DNA of 33,136 nucleotides, taken from positions 1 to 33,136 of the forward strand of contig JALSJK010000010.1 in the NCBI GenBank assembly GCA_026989395.1. Reading direction: 5' to 3'. This document shows positions 1 to 9,195 of the stretch, piece by piece. This stretch comes from Methylomonas sp. Its GTDB lineage: Bacteria; Pseudomonadota; Gammaproteobacteria; Methylococcales; Methylomonadaceae. The notes below the pieces were generated by a model that ran no database searches, was not told the DNA's origin, and saw only the letters and a list, made by a program, of their open reading frames with translations. How positions within the stretch are numbered: position 1 is the first letter of the stretch; the number at the start of each line of letters is the position of its first letter. The position numbers and the translations under genes are program-made.

Positions 1-333
1 GGAAACATTACCTTTGCGACGGATTCTTCCAATATTTCCCCGCAATTTTACAACACACTAAACGCAGTGGCGACTGTATTAAATGGTTTTCCTGAAACAT
101 TAATCAGGGTGACTGGCCATACCGATTCGACGGGCAGCGCACAATATAACCTAAACCTTTCTCAACGACGAGCTGATAGCGTGGCACAGTATTTGATCGC
201 TCAAGGAGTAACGCCAAACCGAGTTGTTGCGACTGGAATGGGTGAAAGTATGCCGATTGCTTCTAATAGTACCTCCGTAGGGCGGGCTCAAAACCGACGT
301 GTTGAAATCAGCATTCAGCCAATGGGGCATTGA
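1..333 (+). CDS. OmpA-family C-terminal domain protein (5' truncated by window edge)
   Basis: The frame is open from base 1, so the gene begins upstream of the window; the 110 visible residues are the carboxy end. They carry an OmpA/MotB-type peptidoglycan-binding domain: an ITFATDSSNISP-like first strand, then VTGHTDSTGS, NLSQRRADSVAQYL, GVTPNRVVATGMGES and GRAQNRRVEI. The TGHTD...LSxxRAxxV...NRRVE series includes the Asp and Arg that in this family grip meso-diaminopimelate. Family members sit in the outer membrane or periplasm and tie the envelope to the wall (Pal, YiaD, OmpA). The amino-terminal part that would separate a lipoprotein from a porin is missing, so the exact type is open. No convincing terminator follows. 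Confidence 0.9.
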   Translation, partial: GNITFATDSSNISPQFYNTLNAVATVLNGFPETLIRVTGHTDSTGSAQYNLNLSQRRADSVAQYLIAQGVTPNRVVATGMGESMPIASNSTSVGRAQNRRVEISIQPMGH

Positions 334-409
334 AGTTTTTAGATGCAATATAGATGGCTTACTTATTGCTTCCACTCAAAAAACTGAGATTCTAGTAAAC
401 TAAAGTTAC

Positions 410-485
410 GGTAGCCAAGCACGTTAAAAATTGCTGCATTGGTTTGTTGAGGGGAATGCACCAAAATATGACAAGCTTGGCAACC
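410..485. repeat. Nested inverted repeat beyond the 3' end of the DUF5765-type gene
   Basis: Outer arms GGTAGCCAAGC (410-420) and GCTTGGCAACC (475-485) are complementary at 10 of 11 positions. They enclose a second pair, TGCATT (435-440) and AATGCA (455-460). The right arm ends one base before the stop codon of the minus-strand gene at 487. It could fold as an extended hairpin at the end of that transcript. There is no U-run, so an intrinsic terminator is not demonstrated; chance or a decayed repeat is possible. Confidence 0.35.
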
Positions 486-486
486 G

Positions 487-1227
487 CTAAACATATCTCC
501 ACCAAAACCACTGCTTAACATGTAAATAATCCCTAATCCGGGTTTTTACCAAAATCAACAATAAGCCTATCGAATACAAGCACCAGACAGCGGCCCATTC
601 GTTGGGATTGGAGGTTGTCAGATAAGCCAGAAAAGGGCCGGTTAATAAATGATAAATGGTTATTTTCCAGGAGCCGTAAAAAAATGGCAGAAAAAAGGCT
701 GAGAAAGCATACATGTTCACCAGAAATAGATTGGCTATTGCAGGCACTTCCCAGGCGATGTGCCAGGCACCAGAAACCGAGCAAATTTTTTCGCCGCAAA
801 ACGGTACGATGAAGGAATCGAAATAATCGTTAAATACAAAGAATTTGTATTTAACCTGATAACAAGCGGGCGCCCAATTAAATGGGTACAACCGAATCAA
901 AAAAGCGATCGCTGATAAAAAGCAGAAAAAATACACCACACCGGAAATCTTGTTTTTGATGCGTTCCGGAATGAAATACATCGACAAAGCATTGATAAAA
1001 AAAGGCTGAAAAGCAATATGCAGATATCCCAGCAAGGTCGCAATTTGATTGCCTGGGCTGGCGCAGTCGTCAATGACGGTGTAGGTATATGCCTGAAGTG
1101 CCTCCATCAAGGAAAAATATCCCAATGTTGCCCATAAAACAGCAGGTTCCTTTTTATACCAGAAATAGACGGTACTGGATAAACCGATGGTTGCCAGTGC
1201 CGTGGATGCTTCGCCGCTCCAACACAT
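487..1227 (-). CDS. Polytopic membrane protein, DUF5765-type (copy 1)
   Basis: A 246-residue integral membrane protein with roughly six or seven hydrophobic segments. I start it at the ATG giving MCWSGEAS because the paralogue at 17441-18217 begins with the same eight residues and a -10-like TATAAT lies only about 30 bases upstream. The frame can be extended to a TTG seven codons earlier. Blocks shared with the paralogue are GYLHIAFQPFF, CSVSGAWHIAW, YGSW, AAVWCL and YLHVKQWF. The conserved Cys, His and Trp residues in or next to membrane segments suggest a cofactor or metal site, but no function is established. The family name is from memory. The gene stands alone here, divergent from ribF. 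Confidence 0.8.
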   Translation of the reverse strand: MCWSGEASTALATIGLSSTVYFWYKKEPAVLWATLGYFSLMEALQAYTYTVIDDCASPGNQIATLLGYLHIAFQPFFINALSMYFIPERIKNKISGVVYFFCFLSAIAFLIRLYPFNWAPACYQVKYKFFVFNDYFDSFIVPFCGEKICSVSGAWHIAWEVPAIANLFLVNMYAFSAFFLPFFYGSWKITIYHLLTGPFLAYLTTSNPNEWAAVWCLYSIGLLLILVKTRIRDYLHVKQWFWWRYV

Positions 1228-1256
1228 AGTTTTCAGTTCTTGATTCAAAACAGCGA

Positions 1257-1262
1257 ATTATA
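1257..1262 (-). promoter_or_regulatory. -10-like TATAAT for the DUF5765-type gene
   Basis: A perfect TATAAT on the minus strand. The predicted transcription start is near 1250, about 23 bases before the ATG at 1227. This would leave the alternative TTG (1248) essentially leaderless and so supports the ATG. No good -35 hexamer is found at 16-18 bases. Confidence 0.4.
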
Positions 1263-1414
1263 CGCTGCAAAAACCCATTGCCTGAATTAATAGCAGATTT
1301 GCTACCAAATTTAGCCATTAAATTAGCGCTAAAATCAAAATGTATCTGAGAAATGCGGAAAACAGGCAAATTAATGTAAAATAAACTGTTTTTACGCACA
1401 ATTAGCAATTTCAG

Positions 1415-2344
1415 ATGCAATTAATTAGAGGACTGGACCAGCTTAGGCCAATGACCAAAGGCTGTGTCTTGACCATAGGCAATTTTGATGGCGTTCACCT
1501 GGGCCATCGTGCTGTCATTCAAAAACTTGCACAACAAGGCAAGGCATTTGGTTTGCCAGTGGTGGCGATGGTTTTTGAACCACAACCACTTGAATATTTT
1601 CTGCGTGATAATGCGCCTGCCAGATTGACCCGGTTGCAGGAAAAAGTTAGACATTTTGAGAATCTGGCGATTGATTATTTGTTAATCGTGCGTTTTAATC
1701 AGGCATTCGCCGATGCTGAACCCGAGTATTTTATTAAAGAAATTCTCCTGAATCGTTTGAATATTAAATTTCTGGTGGTGGGTGACGATTTCCATTTTGG
1801 CAAGGCTCGGCGCGGTAATTTTGCCATGCTTAAGGAAATGGGTAGAATCTACGGTTTTCATGTTGAAAGCACCGAACCTTATTTAATTGATGGCCAACGA
1901 GTGAGTAGTACCTTGATTCGGGATGCCTTGAATGCTGGCGAACTTGACACTGCCGAAAAGCTATTGGGCAGAGCTTATTCAGTTTGTGGCACAGTCGAAC
2001 ATGGTGATAAGCGAGGAGCGACTATCGGGTTTCCAACGGCAAATATTCAAATGCACCGGGAAAAAACCCCGATTCAGGGCGTTTTTGCCGTTACCATGAC
2101 AGGCATCGATGAACGTGAACTGTCCGGTGTCGCCAATGTAGGCACCCGACCCACTTTTGATGGCGGTACCCGGGTGGTTCTGGAAGTACATTTATTCAAT
2201 TTTGATGAAGATATTTATGGCAAGGAAGTTGAGGTACATTTCAAGAAAAAAATCAGGGATGAAGTACGATTTCAGTCGCTTGAGGATTTACAACGACAAA
2301 TTCATAAAGACGTTGCCAGCGCTCAACAAATATTAGCAATTTAA
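1415..2344 (+). CDS. ribF: Bifunctional riboflavin kinase / FAD synthetase
   Basis: Makes FMN from riboflavin and ATP, then FAD from FMN and ATP, in the cytoplasm. The 309 residues match the usual bacterial RibF length. The amino-terminal nucleotidyltransferase half has GNFDGVHLGH (22-31), GDDFHFGKAR and RVSSTLIR. The carboxy-terminal kinase half has GFPTANI and ANVGTRPTF. It leads a ribF-ileS-lspA run, with ileS six bases downstream, an arrangement common in gammaproteobacteria. No FMN riboswitch is visible in the 187-base leader shared with the divergent membrane-protein gene. Confidence 0.97.
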   Translation: MQLIRGLDQLRPMTKGCVLTIGNFDGVHLGHRAVIQKLAQQGKAFGLPVVAMVFEPQPLEYFLRDNAPARLTRLQEKVRHFENLAIDYLLIVRFNQAFADAEPEYFIKEILLNRLNIKFLVVGDDFHFGKARRGNFAMLKEMGRIYGFHVESTEPYLIDGQRVSSTLIRDALNAGELDTAEKLLGRAYSVCGTVEHGDKRGATIGFPTANIQMHREKTPIQGVFAVTMTGIDERELSGVANVGTRPTFDGGTRVVLEVHLFNFDEDIYGKEVEVHFKKKIRDEVRFQSLEDLQRQIHKDVASAQQILAI

Positions 2345-2350
2345 AAAATC

Positions 2351-5182
2351 ATGACCACAGATTACAAAAAAACTCTGAATTTACCTAAAACCGCTTTCCC
2401 GATGAAAGCCAGCCTTGCGCAACGCGAGCCGCAGCGCCTAAAGCATTGGAATGAAGCAAAACTGTATGAAAAAATTCGCAAACAGTTTGCCGGCAAGCCG
2501 CTGTTTGTGTTGCATGATGGCCCTCCATACGCAAATGGCGCAATTCATATCGGTCATGCTGTCAATAAAGTTTTGAAGGACATTATCGTCAAGTCGAAAA
2601 CTCTGGCTGGTTTTGACGCTCCTTATGTGCCTGGCTGGGATTGTCATGGCTTGCCAATTGAATTAATGGTTGAAAAAAAGGTAGGTAAAGCGGGAGTAAA
2701 GGTTTCTCATGCTGAATTCAGAAAAGCCTGCCGAGAATACGCAACCAAGCAAGTTAACACACAAAAGCAAGAATTTATCCGTCTGGGCGTGTTTGGTGAA
2801 TGGGATAATCCGTATCTAACCATGGATTATGCTTTTGAGGCTGATATTGTCCGCTCTTTAGGTAAAATCTGTAGTAAAGGGCATTTAAGCAAAGGCGCAA
2901 AACCGGTGCATTGGTGTACCGACTGTGGTTCGGCATTGGCCGAAGCCGAGGTTGAATACGAAGATAAACACTCTCCAGCCATTGATGTCAGATTTCAAGT
3001 CATTGATGAGGCCAGATTTATGGCAAGTTGTCATCATGCGCCTGAACACGAAGGCGAAGGGCCTTTATCAGTTGTGATCTGGACAACAACGCCGTGGACA
3101 CTACCGGCCAATCAGGCGGTGGCACTTAATCCGGAACTGGAATATTCTGTCGTTCAATGCGAAAAAAACGGTAAAAAAGAACGCCTGGTAGTGGCGGAAC
3201 AATTACTCAAGGATGTGATGTTGCGCTATGAAATTGATGATTACCATGTGATTGGTTATTGCAAGGGCGAAGCGCTGGAAAACCAATTATTGCAACATCC
3301 TTTTTATGATCGTCAGGTGCCAATTATTTTAGGTGATCATGTGACACTGGAGGCAGGAACTGGTTCCGTCCATACCGCACCGGGTCATGGCCAGGATGAT
3401 TATGTCGTTGGTCAAAAATATGGTTTACCCGTTGATAATCCGGTGGGCGATAACGGGGTATTTCTGAATAACACCGAATTGTTTGCAGGAGAACACGTAT
3501 TTAATGCCAATGATCATGTGCTGGAAGTTTTAGAGCAGCATGGCAAGCTGCTGCATAATCATGCCATTGAGCACAGTTATCCCCATTGCTGGCGTCATAA
3601 AACACCGATTATTTTTCGTGCCACGCCGCAATGGTTTATTTCCATGGACAAAAATCATCTTCGGGAGCAGGCCTTAAATGAGATCAAGCGGGTGCAATGG
3701 ATTCCTGACTGGGGGCAGGCCAGAATTGAAAGCATGCTGGAAAGTCGCCCAGACTGGTGTATATCCAGGCAGCGTACCTGGGGGGTACCGATTGCATTGT
3801 TTGTCCATAAAGAAACGGGAGAAATACATCCACGTACCGTTGAGCTGATTGAGCAGGTGACGCAACGTATTGAACAGCAAGGTATAGAAGCCTGGTTTTC
3901 GATGGATACTGAAGAACTTTTGGGCGAAGAGGCTGGGCAGTATGAAAAAATGCAGGACACCCTGGATGTTTGGTTTGATTCCGGCGTAACTCATGCCTGT
4001 GTTCTGGATCGCCGCCCTAACTTGCATTTTCCGGCGGATTTATATCTGGAAGGCTCGGACCAGCATCGCGGCTGGTTTCAATCCTCATTGCTGACTTCCG
4101 TGGCAATGAACGAAGTAGCGCCGTTCAAGGCAGTATTAACGCACGGTTTTACCGTTGATGCCGAGGGCAAGAAAATGTCCAAATCCCGCGGCAACGTGGT
4201 GGCGCCTCAGTCAGTCATGAATAATCTGGGTGCAGATGTGTTGCGCTTGTGGGTTGCTTCCACTGACTATCGAGGCGAAATGTCGGTTTCTGATGAAATT
4301 CTCAAACGCACTTCTGATGGTTATCGCCGCTTAAGAAATACAGCTCGGTTTTTATTATCCAATCTGAACGGCTTTGATCCCTCTCTGCACATGGTCAGTC
4401 CTGAAGCCATGCTGGCGCTGGATCGCTGGGTAGTTGACCGTACCGCACAATTACAGAGCCAGGTGACAGATGCTTATGAGAGTTATCAGTTCAATCAGGT
4501 TTACCAAAAAGTGCTGCATTTTTGTACCATTGATCTAGGCGGCTTTTATCTGGATATTATTAAAGACCGGCAATACACCACACAGGAAAACAGTATTGCC
4601 AGAAGATCAGCGCAGACTGCCATGTATCATGTTGCTGAAGCCATGAGCCGCTGGCTGGCGCCAATTATTTGTTATACCGCTGATGAAATTTGGGAGTATC
4701 TGCCGGGCGAAAGAAGTGATTCGGTATTTCTGGAAACCTGGTATCAGGATTTATTCGAACTGAATGAATCTGACAGCTTGTCCCGTGAAGACTGGCAAAC
4801 CATTATTGCAGTGCGCGATGCGGTCAGCAAGGAAGTGGAAGTATTGCGGAATAAAAATGAAATAGGTGCATCGTTAAATGCGGAAGTTGAGCTGTATTGT
4901 CATGATGGTCTGATGGATATTTTGAATAAACTGGCAAGTGAGTTGCATTTTGTATTTATTACCTCCAACGCTGCCGTTATTGACCAACAATTTTGTCCCG
5001 AAACAGCACTGGAAACCGGTATAGATGGACTAAAACTAAGAATTTTTGCCTCAGAACATCAAAAATGTGTACGCTGCTGGCATCATCGACATGATGTCGG
5101 CGAAAATGCCGAGCATCCCGAGTTGTGCGGGCGTTGTGTGGAAAATGTTGTTGGTGCTGGCGAAATCAGAAAATACGCATAA
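2351..5182 (+). CDS. ileS: Isoleucyl-tRNA synthetase
   Basis: Charges tRNA-Ile with isoleucine and edits valine. At 943 residues it has the full gammaproteobacterial length. HIGH is at residues 66-69 within [13 protein letters not shown] and KMSKS at about 608-612. The CP1 editing insertion with [13 protein letters not shown] lies between them. A zinc-binding carboxy end is present (CVRCW from residue 906, then LCGRC), typical of the bacterial mupirocin-sensitive class. The start codon lies six bases after the ribF stop and the stop is two bases before the lspA start, so the three genes are probably co-transcribed. Confidence 0.98.
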   Translation: MTTDYKKTLNLPKTAFPMKASLAQREPQRLKHWNEAKLYEKIRKQFAGKPLFVLHDGPPYANGAIHIGHAVNKVLKDIIVKSKTLAGFDAPYVPGWDCHGLPIELMVEKKVGKAGVKVSHAEFRKACREYATKQVNTQKQEFIRLGVFGEWDNPYLTMDYAFEADIVRSLGKICSKGHLSKGAKPVHWCTDCGSALAEAEVEYEDKHSPAIDVRFQVIDEARFMASCHHAPEHEGEGPLSVVIWTTTPWTLPANQAVALNPELEYSVVQCEKNGKKERLVVAEQLLKDVMLRYEIDDYHVIGYCKGEALENQLLQHPFYDRQVPIILGDHVTLEAGTGSVHTAPGHGQDDYVVGQKYGLPVDNPVGDNGVFLNNTELFAGEHVFNANDHVLEVLEQHGKLLHNHAIEHSYPHCWRHKTPIIFRATPQWFISMDKNHLREQALNEIKRVQWIPDWGQARIESMLESRPDWCISRQRTWGVPIALFVHKETGEIHPRTVELIEQVTQRIEQQGIEAWFSMDTEELLGEEAGQYEKMQDTLDVWFDSGVTHACVLDRRPNLHFPADLYLEGSDQHRGWFQSSLLTSVAMNEVAPFKAVLTHGFTVDAEGKKMSKSRGNVVAPQSVMNNLGADVLRLWVASTDYRGEMSVSDEILKRTSDGYRRLRNTARFLLSNLNGFDPSLHMVSPEAMLALDRWVVDRTAQLQSQVTDAYESYQFNQVYQKVLHFCTIDLGGFYLDIIKDRQYTTQENSIARRSAQTAMYHVAEAMSRWLAPIICYTADEIWEYLPGERSDSVFLETWYQDLFELNESDSLSREDWQTIIAVRDAVSKEVEVLRNKNEIGASLNAEVELYCHDGLMDILNKLASELHFVFITSNAAVIDQQFCPETALETGIDGLKLRIFASEHQKCVRCWHHRHDVGENAEHPELCGRCVENVVGAGEIRKYA

Positions 5183-5184
5183 TC

Positions 5185-5652
5185 ATGTTGAAATGGCTTT
5201 GGCTTTCAGGGTTGGTGGTTGCGTTGGATCAGATCAGTAAACTGGCTGTGGTGAAAGCCATGAATTTGTACGAGTCGATACCGCTTATTCCTTACTTTAA
5301 TCTAACCTATGTGCATAATACCGGCGCCGCGTTCAGTTTCTTAAGTGATGCGGGAGGTTGGCAACGCTGGCTGTTTGCGATTCTGGCGGCTGCAATCAGC
5401 ATTATTCTGATTATTTGGCTAGCAAAATTACAAAAACACGAAACATTATTGGCCGCGTCCCTGGCATTAATTCTGGGAGGTGCGATAGGCAATTTGATAG
5501 ATCGCATCGCTTATGGTTATGTGATCGACTTCCTCGATGTCTATTATCAATCCTGGCATTGGCCGGCTTTTAATATTGCAGACTCTGCAATTACGCTGGG
5601 CGTGATATTGATGTTATTGGAATCAGTCGGGGTCGGGAAAGCTATTGAATGA
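5185..5652 (+). CDS. lspA: Prolipoprotein signal peptidase (signal peptidase II)
   Basis: Inner-membrane aspartyl protease that removes signal peptides from diacylglyceryl-modified prolipoproteins. It has 155 residues when started at the ATG giving MLKWLWLSG; the open frame extends 20 codons upstream inside ileS, but that extension is Cys-rich and out of character. Four hydrophobic segments are visible. Family signatures are LDQISK near the start, FNLTYVHNTGAAFSFL, GNLIDRIAYGYVIDFLD and FNIADSAITLG. The catalytic aspartates are Asp115 (in VIDFLD) and Asp133 (in NIADSA). It closes the ribF-ileS-lspA operon; no clear terminator follows. Confidence 0.96.
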   Translation: MLKWLWLSGLVVALDQISKLAVVKAMNLYESIPLIPYFNLTYVHNTGAAFSFLSDAGGWQRWLFAILAAAISIILIIWLAKLQKHETLLAASLALILGGAIGNLIDRIAYGYVIDFLDVYYQSWHWPAFNIADSAITLGVILMLLESVGVGKAIE

Positions 5653-5780
5653 TTCATTTTTAATCTATAGGATTATGACCATTTGCAGATTGAGTTAGCA
5701 GAAGCTTAACCCGACATGCCCTTGAGCAGGACAAACCCACTAAAATCAGTTCCAAAAATAACAGCTTAAATCGGAAACTA

Positions 5781-6257
5781 TTATTCCATGCGGCTTTCAG
5801 GATTTTTAGTTTCTGCGCCAGACGGCTCTTTAACTTCCGCATTTCCCTGCTCGTCAGCTTCTGGTTCTTCCTTTCCATATTGCATCAACATCTGAGCAAT
5901 ACAATCAAAAACGCTTTGTGAATATTTCCCTTTCGCTATTGAAAGTCCGCGTCCGCCACCAAAATCCTTTTGCAATTCTTTTATTGTTTTTTCAGGGTTT
6001 TCGGCCTCACTCAACCCTAGCATTTTTGTATATAACTTGTATGCTTCCATACGCTTTGGATCACCAAAAAAGATACCCGGCATTTTGCCGCTGGTTCTTT
6101 CAACAACACAATCAGTCATGTGCTCAGGATCAATTTGATAATCTTTGATATCCTGATCCTTTTGCATATCTTTCAGAACCGCCTGCTCAAACTCCTGCTT
6201 TTCTGAACAGCCTGGAAGTACAATCAACAACAAAGGCAACAATAAAATTTTTTTCAT
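5781..6257 (-). CDS. Putative small lipoprotein of unknown function
   Basis: A 158-residue protein with a typical lipoprotein signal: MKK, a Leu-rich core and lipobox LPGC with the modified Cys at 17. The mature part is mostly hydrophilic and helical, with two further Cys residues (in MTDCVVER and VFDCIAQM) that could form a disulfide. The carboxy end is Glu/Ala-rich and low complexity. It has its own promoter-like element. It converges with lspA, whose product would process it, but that adjacency may be chance. I do not recognise the family. Confidence 0.75.
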   Translation of the reverse strand: MKKILLLPLLLIVLPGCSEKQEFEQAVLKDMQKDQDIKDYQIDPEHMTDCVVERTSGKMPGIFFGDPKRMEAYKLYTKMLGLSEAENPEKTIKELQKDFGGGRGLSIAKGKYSQSVFDCIAQMLMQYGKEEPEADEQGNAEVKEPSGAETKNPESRME

Positions 6258-6292
6258 GCAAAATCTCGATTTACAACTATTTAAAAACCAAG

Positions 6293-6321
6293 ATTATACG
6301 TGAATTTTTTATGGGTTTCAG
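6293..6321 (-). promoter_or_regulatory. Sigma-70-like promoter of the lipoprotein gene
   Basis: On the minus strand, CTGAAA (6316-6321, four of six matches to TTGACA), a 17-base spacer and a perfect TATAAT (6293-6298) lie about 36 bases upstream of the ATG at 6257. Confidence 0.6.
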
Positions 6322-6359
6322 ACGCTGAACAGCTAAATTTGACTATTTATTAATTCTTT

Positions 6360-6393
6360 CACTCAACCCCCTCCTTCAGATGAGGGTTGAGTG
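6360..6393. terminator. Stem-loop downstream of the TonB-receptor gene
   Basis: CACTCAACCC (6360-6369) pairs perfectly with GGGTTGAGTG (6384-6393) around a 14-base loop, 20 bases beyond the receptor stop codon. On neither strand is it followed by a true U-run. It could be a weak or factor-assisted terminator, an mRNA 3'-end stabiliser, or a dispersed palindromic repeat. Confidence 0.4.
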
Positions 6394-6413
6394 AGGTGCA
6401 GCAGGACTGGTTA

Positions 6414-8906
6414 TCAAAATGTAACCCGAATTCCTCCCCACACACCAAAAGGAGGCGCCGGCCCTACAAAACGAGGATTAGTGAAATTCTCAAACCCTGG
6501 CAGTTCGTTGGATTCACCCAGTAAACCAAAAGACTCATATTTGTTATCGGCAACATTCTCCATGACTACAAACAATGAGAAATTATCAGTGACTGCATAG
6601 CTGCCGTGTAAATTCAGAACCCAGTACGGTTCCAATTCTGACAGATAATTTCCTTCATCGCCCCTGACATGCTGGCCTGAATTAAACAGAATATCAGCAC
6701 CAACTTTCATTCCTTTAAACAGAGTCACTTCCAAACCGGCGTTGAGTTGATGCTGCGGAATACCAGGGATTCGATCTCCTTTATCTACCTGAATCAAACC
6801 GGAATCATTTGCGTTAGGATGCGTAGGACTGTTAATGGTGAAAGAATCCTGAAAAGTCGCATCAATGAAACTGTAGTTCGTGTACCAATTTACCCGATCA
6901 TCCCATAGCTTGCCGCGCAAATTAACTTCCACTCCCAAACGACGAGTATCACCGATATTATCAAAAAAGCCAATATTGGAGGTCGCGCCGCCCGTTGACT
7001 GAAAAATGATGTCATTTTTATTGATGGTATGGAAAAACGTCACATTCCATGCCAGGTCATTCCATAAAGAACCCCGAACACCGGCTTCAAAACTTTTTGC
7101 AACCACTTGATCAAGAGGCGGATCAGCCAGAAACGCATTAGGCAATCGGCATTCATTATTTGGGTCTGAACAAGCCAGCTCAATAATAGTCGGTGTTCGA
7201 GTTGATTCGCTGTAACTGCCATAGAAGTTAAGATTATCCTGCGCTTGCCAGGTCAAACCTACAGAAGGGTTAAAACGATCAAAATAATGGATGCCATATA
7301 ATTCCGGATTATTGCCCAATTTATCATTCAAGGTAATTTTGGTGTGATTGTATCTTCCAGCAACTGTAAAGGCTAAAGTCTCAGTCAAGTCCAAAGTGTC
7401 GGAAAAATACCACGACCAAGTTCGGGTACTACCATTCATTACCAAAGCGTCTGCCGCTACAAAAATTCCTGTTCTGTCAGTACTTCGATTTTTTTGTAAG
7501 TGCGCAACTTCAACTCTTGAACGATAATCAACCAAGCCCCGGTTAAATGAACCTCCAAAAATAAAATGGTTTCCATGCCCGAAAATATCGTAATTAAAGG
7601 CACTTTGGAGATTCACGCCAAAACTGGTTTGTTCACGAGTGCTGATATTATTGATGGCATCCAACGGTCTATCTTCAGAAGAAGGGATAAGATTTCCGTT
7701 TTGGTCTGTTAGTAAGGTATCTTCAGTGCCGGGGATGAAATTTGTTACCCCATCACACTCTGCATCGTCTGCTTCAATGACAGTTCCTGGCGGCAAAAAG
7801 CCTAATAGCAATTCAGTAAAATCTTCTCCGTTGGCTAAATATGAATCACCGCCCCGGAAAACATTTTTACACTCGATAAACCCTGAATCATCACCATTAA
7901 ATGACTTGGTAACGGTCTCCCTCCAATAAGCATTTCCGGCAAGTTGAATTTTGTCATTTACCCAGTGCGTACCCTCAAGGGTTAAAAACTTCATGTCATT
8001 TTCGGTAATATCTGGTGACGTAAAAATCGCACTACGATCCTGCAGCGCTAATTCCAGTGGAATTGCACCATTTCCTATCAAATCACTTTTTCCATACAAA
8101 AACCCCAAATCCAATGTAGATTCTTCTGTATGCCATCCAACCGTTCCATAGATATTTAATGCATCTGAAGGCGAAGCATCCCGCCAACCCTGTTCATCGA
8201 AATACCGGACATTGACAAAATATGCAAAATCCCCATAACTGCCGCCACTTTCTGCTGAAACCACGACTCGATCAAATGAACCGCCAAAAACTTCCAGTTT
8301 ATGCCCTGGCGAATTGAAACCATTTTTGGTTTGGATTGAAATTGCACCCCCTAATGTATTCAAACCAAATACCGGATTAGCGCCACTGACTAGATTAATG
8401 CTGTGAATCATTGATTTCGGTATCAAATCCCAATTGACATTATCACCAAATGGATCATTAAATCGTGCGCCATTGATGAATATACTTAAACCTTGAGGCA
8501 ATCCCAATAAAGGTGAAGCAGAATAACCCCGATAATTCAGATCAGGCTGCAAAGGATTATTCTGGGCAGCATTCAAATTTACGCTGCTAAGGTTCCGGCT
8601 TAGGAAACTGCTCACATCCAATGCTTCAGAGCGATCAATATCCTCACTGGTTACGGTTTGAATATTACCAGGTATCTTATTTTTTGGTAGCCCGGAACCA
8701 TGCACAGGACTAATCCCAATAATTTTCATTTCGGGCAATGAAACTGCATCTTCTTTCGCTTGGACTTGAAAGCCAACCGAAAAAACCATCAACCCACATA
8801 GAATTGTTTGTGATGCTATTGATTTAGCCTCAAACACAGTTTTTTTGAATCTTTGTCCTTTATTCAGCACGACAAGCTGTTTAATTTTTTTTTCTTTTAA
8901 TCTCAT
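6414..8906 (-). CDS. TonB-dependent outer-membrane receptor
   Basis: Outer-membrane active transporter powered by TonB-ExbBD. It has 830 residues. The signal peptide is long: a basic stretch of about 30 residues, then a hydrophobic core ending near FQVQA (about residue 50). The plug domain follows (IQTVTSEDIDRSEALDV, LNYRGYSASPLLGLPQG, SIFINGARFNDPFGD, NTLGGAISIQTKNG). The barrel ends GGIRVTF, the terminal Phe being the usual insertion signal. The barrel motif RTPTIIELACSDPNNECRLP is typical of a large proteobacterial receptor clade. The substrate cannot be read from sequence; a Fur-box-like element upstream points to an iron chelate. The start codon has only a weak ribosome-binding site. Confidence 0.93.
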   Translation of the reverse strand: MRLKEKKIKQLVVLNKGQRFKKTVFEAKSIASQTILCGLMVFSVGFQVQAKEDAVSLPEMKIIGISPVHGSGLPKNKIPGNIQTVTSEDIDRSEALDVSSFLSRNLSSVNLNAAQNNPLQPDLNYRGYSASPLLGLPQGLSIFINGARFNDPFGDNVNWDLIPKSMIHSINLVSGANPVFGLNTLGGAISIQTKNGFNSPGHKLEVFGGSFDRVVVSAESGGSYGDFAYFVNVRYFDEQGWRDASPSDALNIYGTVGWHTEESTLDLGFLYGKSDLIGNGAIPLELALQDRSAIFTSPDITENDMKFLTLEGTHWVNDKIQLAGNAYWRETVTKSFNGDDSGFIECKNVFRGGDSYLANGEDFTELLLGFLPPGTVIEADDAECDGVTNFIPGTEDTLLTDQNGNLIPSSEDRPLDAINNISTREQTSFGVNLQSAFNYDIFGHGNHFIFGGSFNRGLVDYRSRVEVAHLQKNRSTDRTGIFVAADALVMNGSTRTWSWYFSDTLDLTETLAFTVAGRYNHTKITLNDKLGNNPELYGIHYFDRFNPSVGLTWQAQDNLNFYGSYSESTRTPTIIELACSDPNNECRLPNAFLADPPLDQVVAKSFEAGVRGSLWNDLAWNVTFFHTINKNDIIFQSTGGATSNIGFFDNIGDTRRLGVEVNLRGKLWDDRVNWYTNYSFIDATFQDSFTINSPTHPNANDSGLIQVDKGDRIPGIPQHQLNAGLEVTLFKGMKVGADILFNSGQHVRGDEGNYLSELEPYWVLNLHGSYAVTDNFSLFVVMENVADNKYESFGLLGESNELPGFENFTNPRFVGPAPPFGVWGGIRVTF

Positions 8907-8940
8907 GGCACAGCATCATTAATTACATCAACACACAGGA

Positions 8941-8956
8941 ATAATTCTTATTCTCA
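8941..8956 (-). promoter_or_regulatory. Fur-box-like element upstream of the TonB receptor
   Basis: The minus strand reads TGAGAATAAGAATTAT, resembling the GATAAT-type hexamer arrays and the TGAGAATnATTCTCA form of Fur sites. It lies 35-50 bases upstream of the receptor ATG, a position where a repressor would block transcription. The match is imperfect and the region is AT-rich, so this rests partly on the downstream gene. Confidence 0.4.
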
Positions 8957-8977
8957 TTTTTCATTCTGCTAACACTT

Positions 8978-9023
8978 TCAAACAAAACCCGCAGCGCCAC
9001 CTTTTCCGTGAGTTGCTGCGGGT
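8978..9023 (-). terminator. Intrinsic terminator for the PEP-CTERM gene
   Basis: On the minus strand ACCCGCAGC (9015-9023) pairs with GCTGCGGGT (8987-8995), a GC-rich 9-bp stem with a 19-base loop, followed immediately by TTTTGTTTG. It lies about 170 bases beyond the PEP-CTERM stop, on the far side of the 9031-9181 palindrome, and would also insulate the receptor gene. Confidence 0.65.
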
Positions 9024-9030
9024 ATCTATA

Positions 9031-9181
9031 TTATACTTTGCGTGGCCACGACTGCGGATTTCTAACAACTGAGTTTTTACCGATAGCTTCGTTACTAAAA
9101 TAGTTGCGTAGCTTGAGTGCCTTGCTCTCGACAAAAATCAGTATGCTATAAATTCCGCATCCGTGGCCGCGCGAAGTATAA
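9031..9181. repeat. About 150-bp imperfect palindrome (ERIC/MITE-like element)
   Basis: The two ends (9031-9061 and 9150-9181) are inverted copies sharing TTATACTT, GCG, GGCCACG and TGCGGA in order. The two C/T differences between them would be G-U pairs in RNA. Similarity continues inward, with ACTGA then TTTTT on each arm, so most of the element could fold as one hairpin centred near 9106. There is no open reading frame inside. It lies wholly between the PEP-CTERM stop and its terminator. Size and shape resemble ERIC-type or MITE repeats; a second copy is not visible in this window. Confidence 0.6.
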
Positions 9182-9195
9182 ACTGATTAAACCAA

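Noticed and set aside
3655-4027. Two overlapping minus-strand reading frames inside ileS
   Set aside because: They lie within the conserved synthetase core and encode nothing recognisable.
5660-5878. Minus-strand 72-codon frame overlapping the end of the lipoprotein gene
   Set aside because: It is out of frame with the supported lipoprotein and lacks a start signal.
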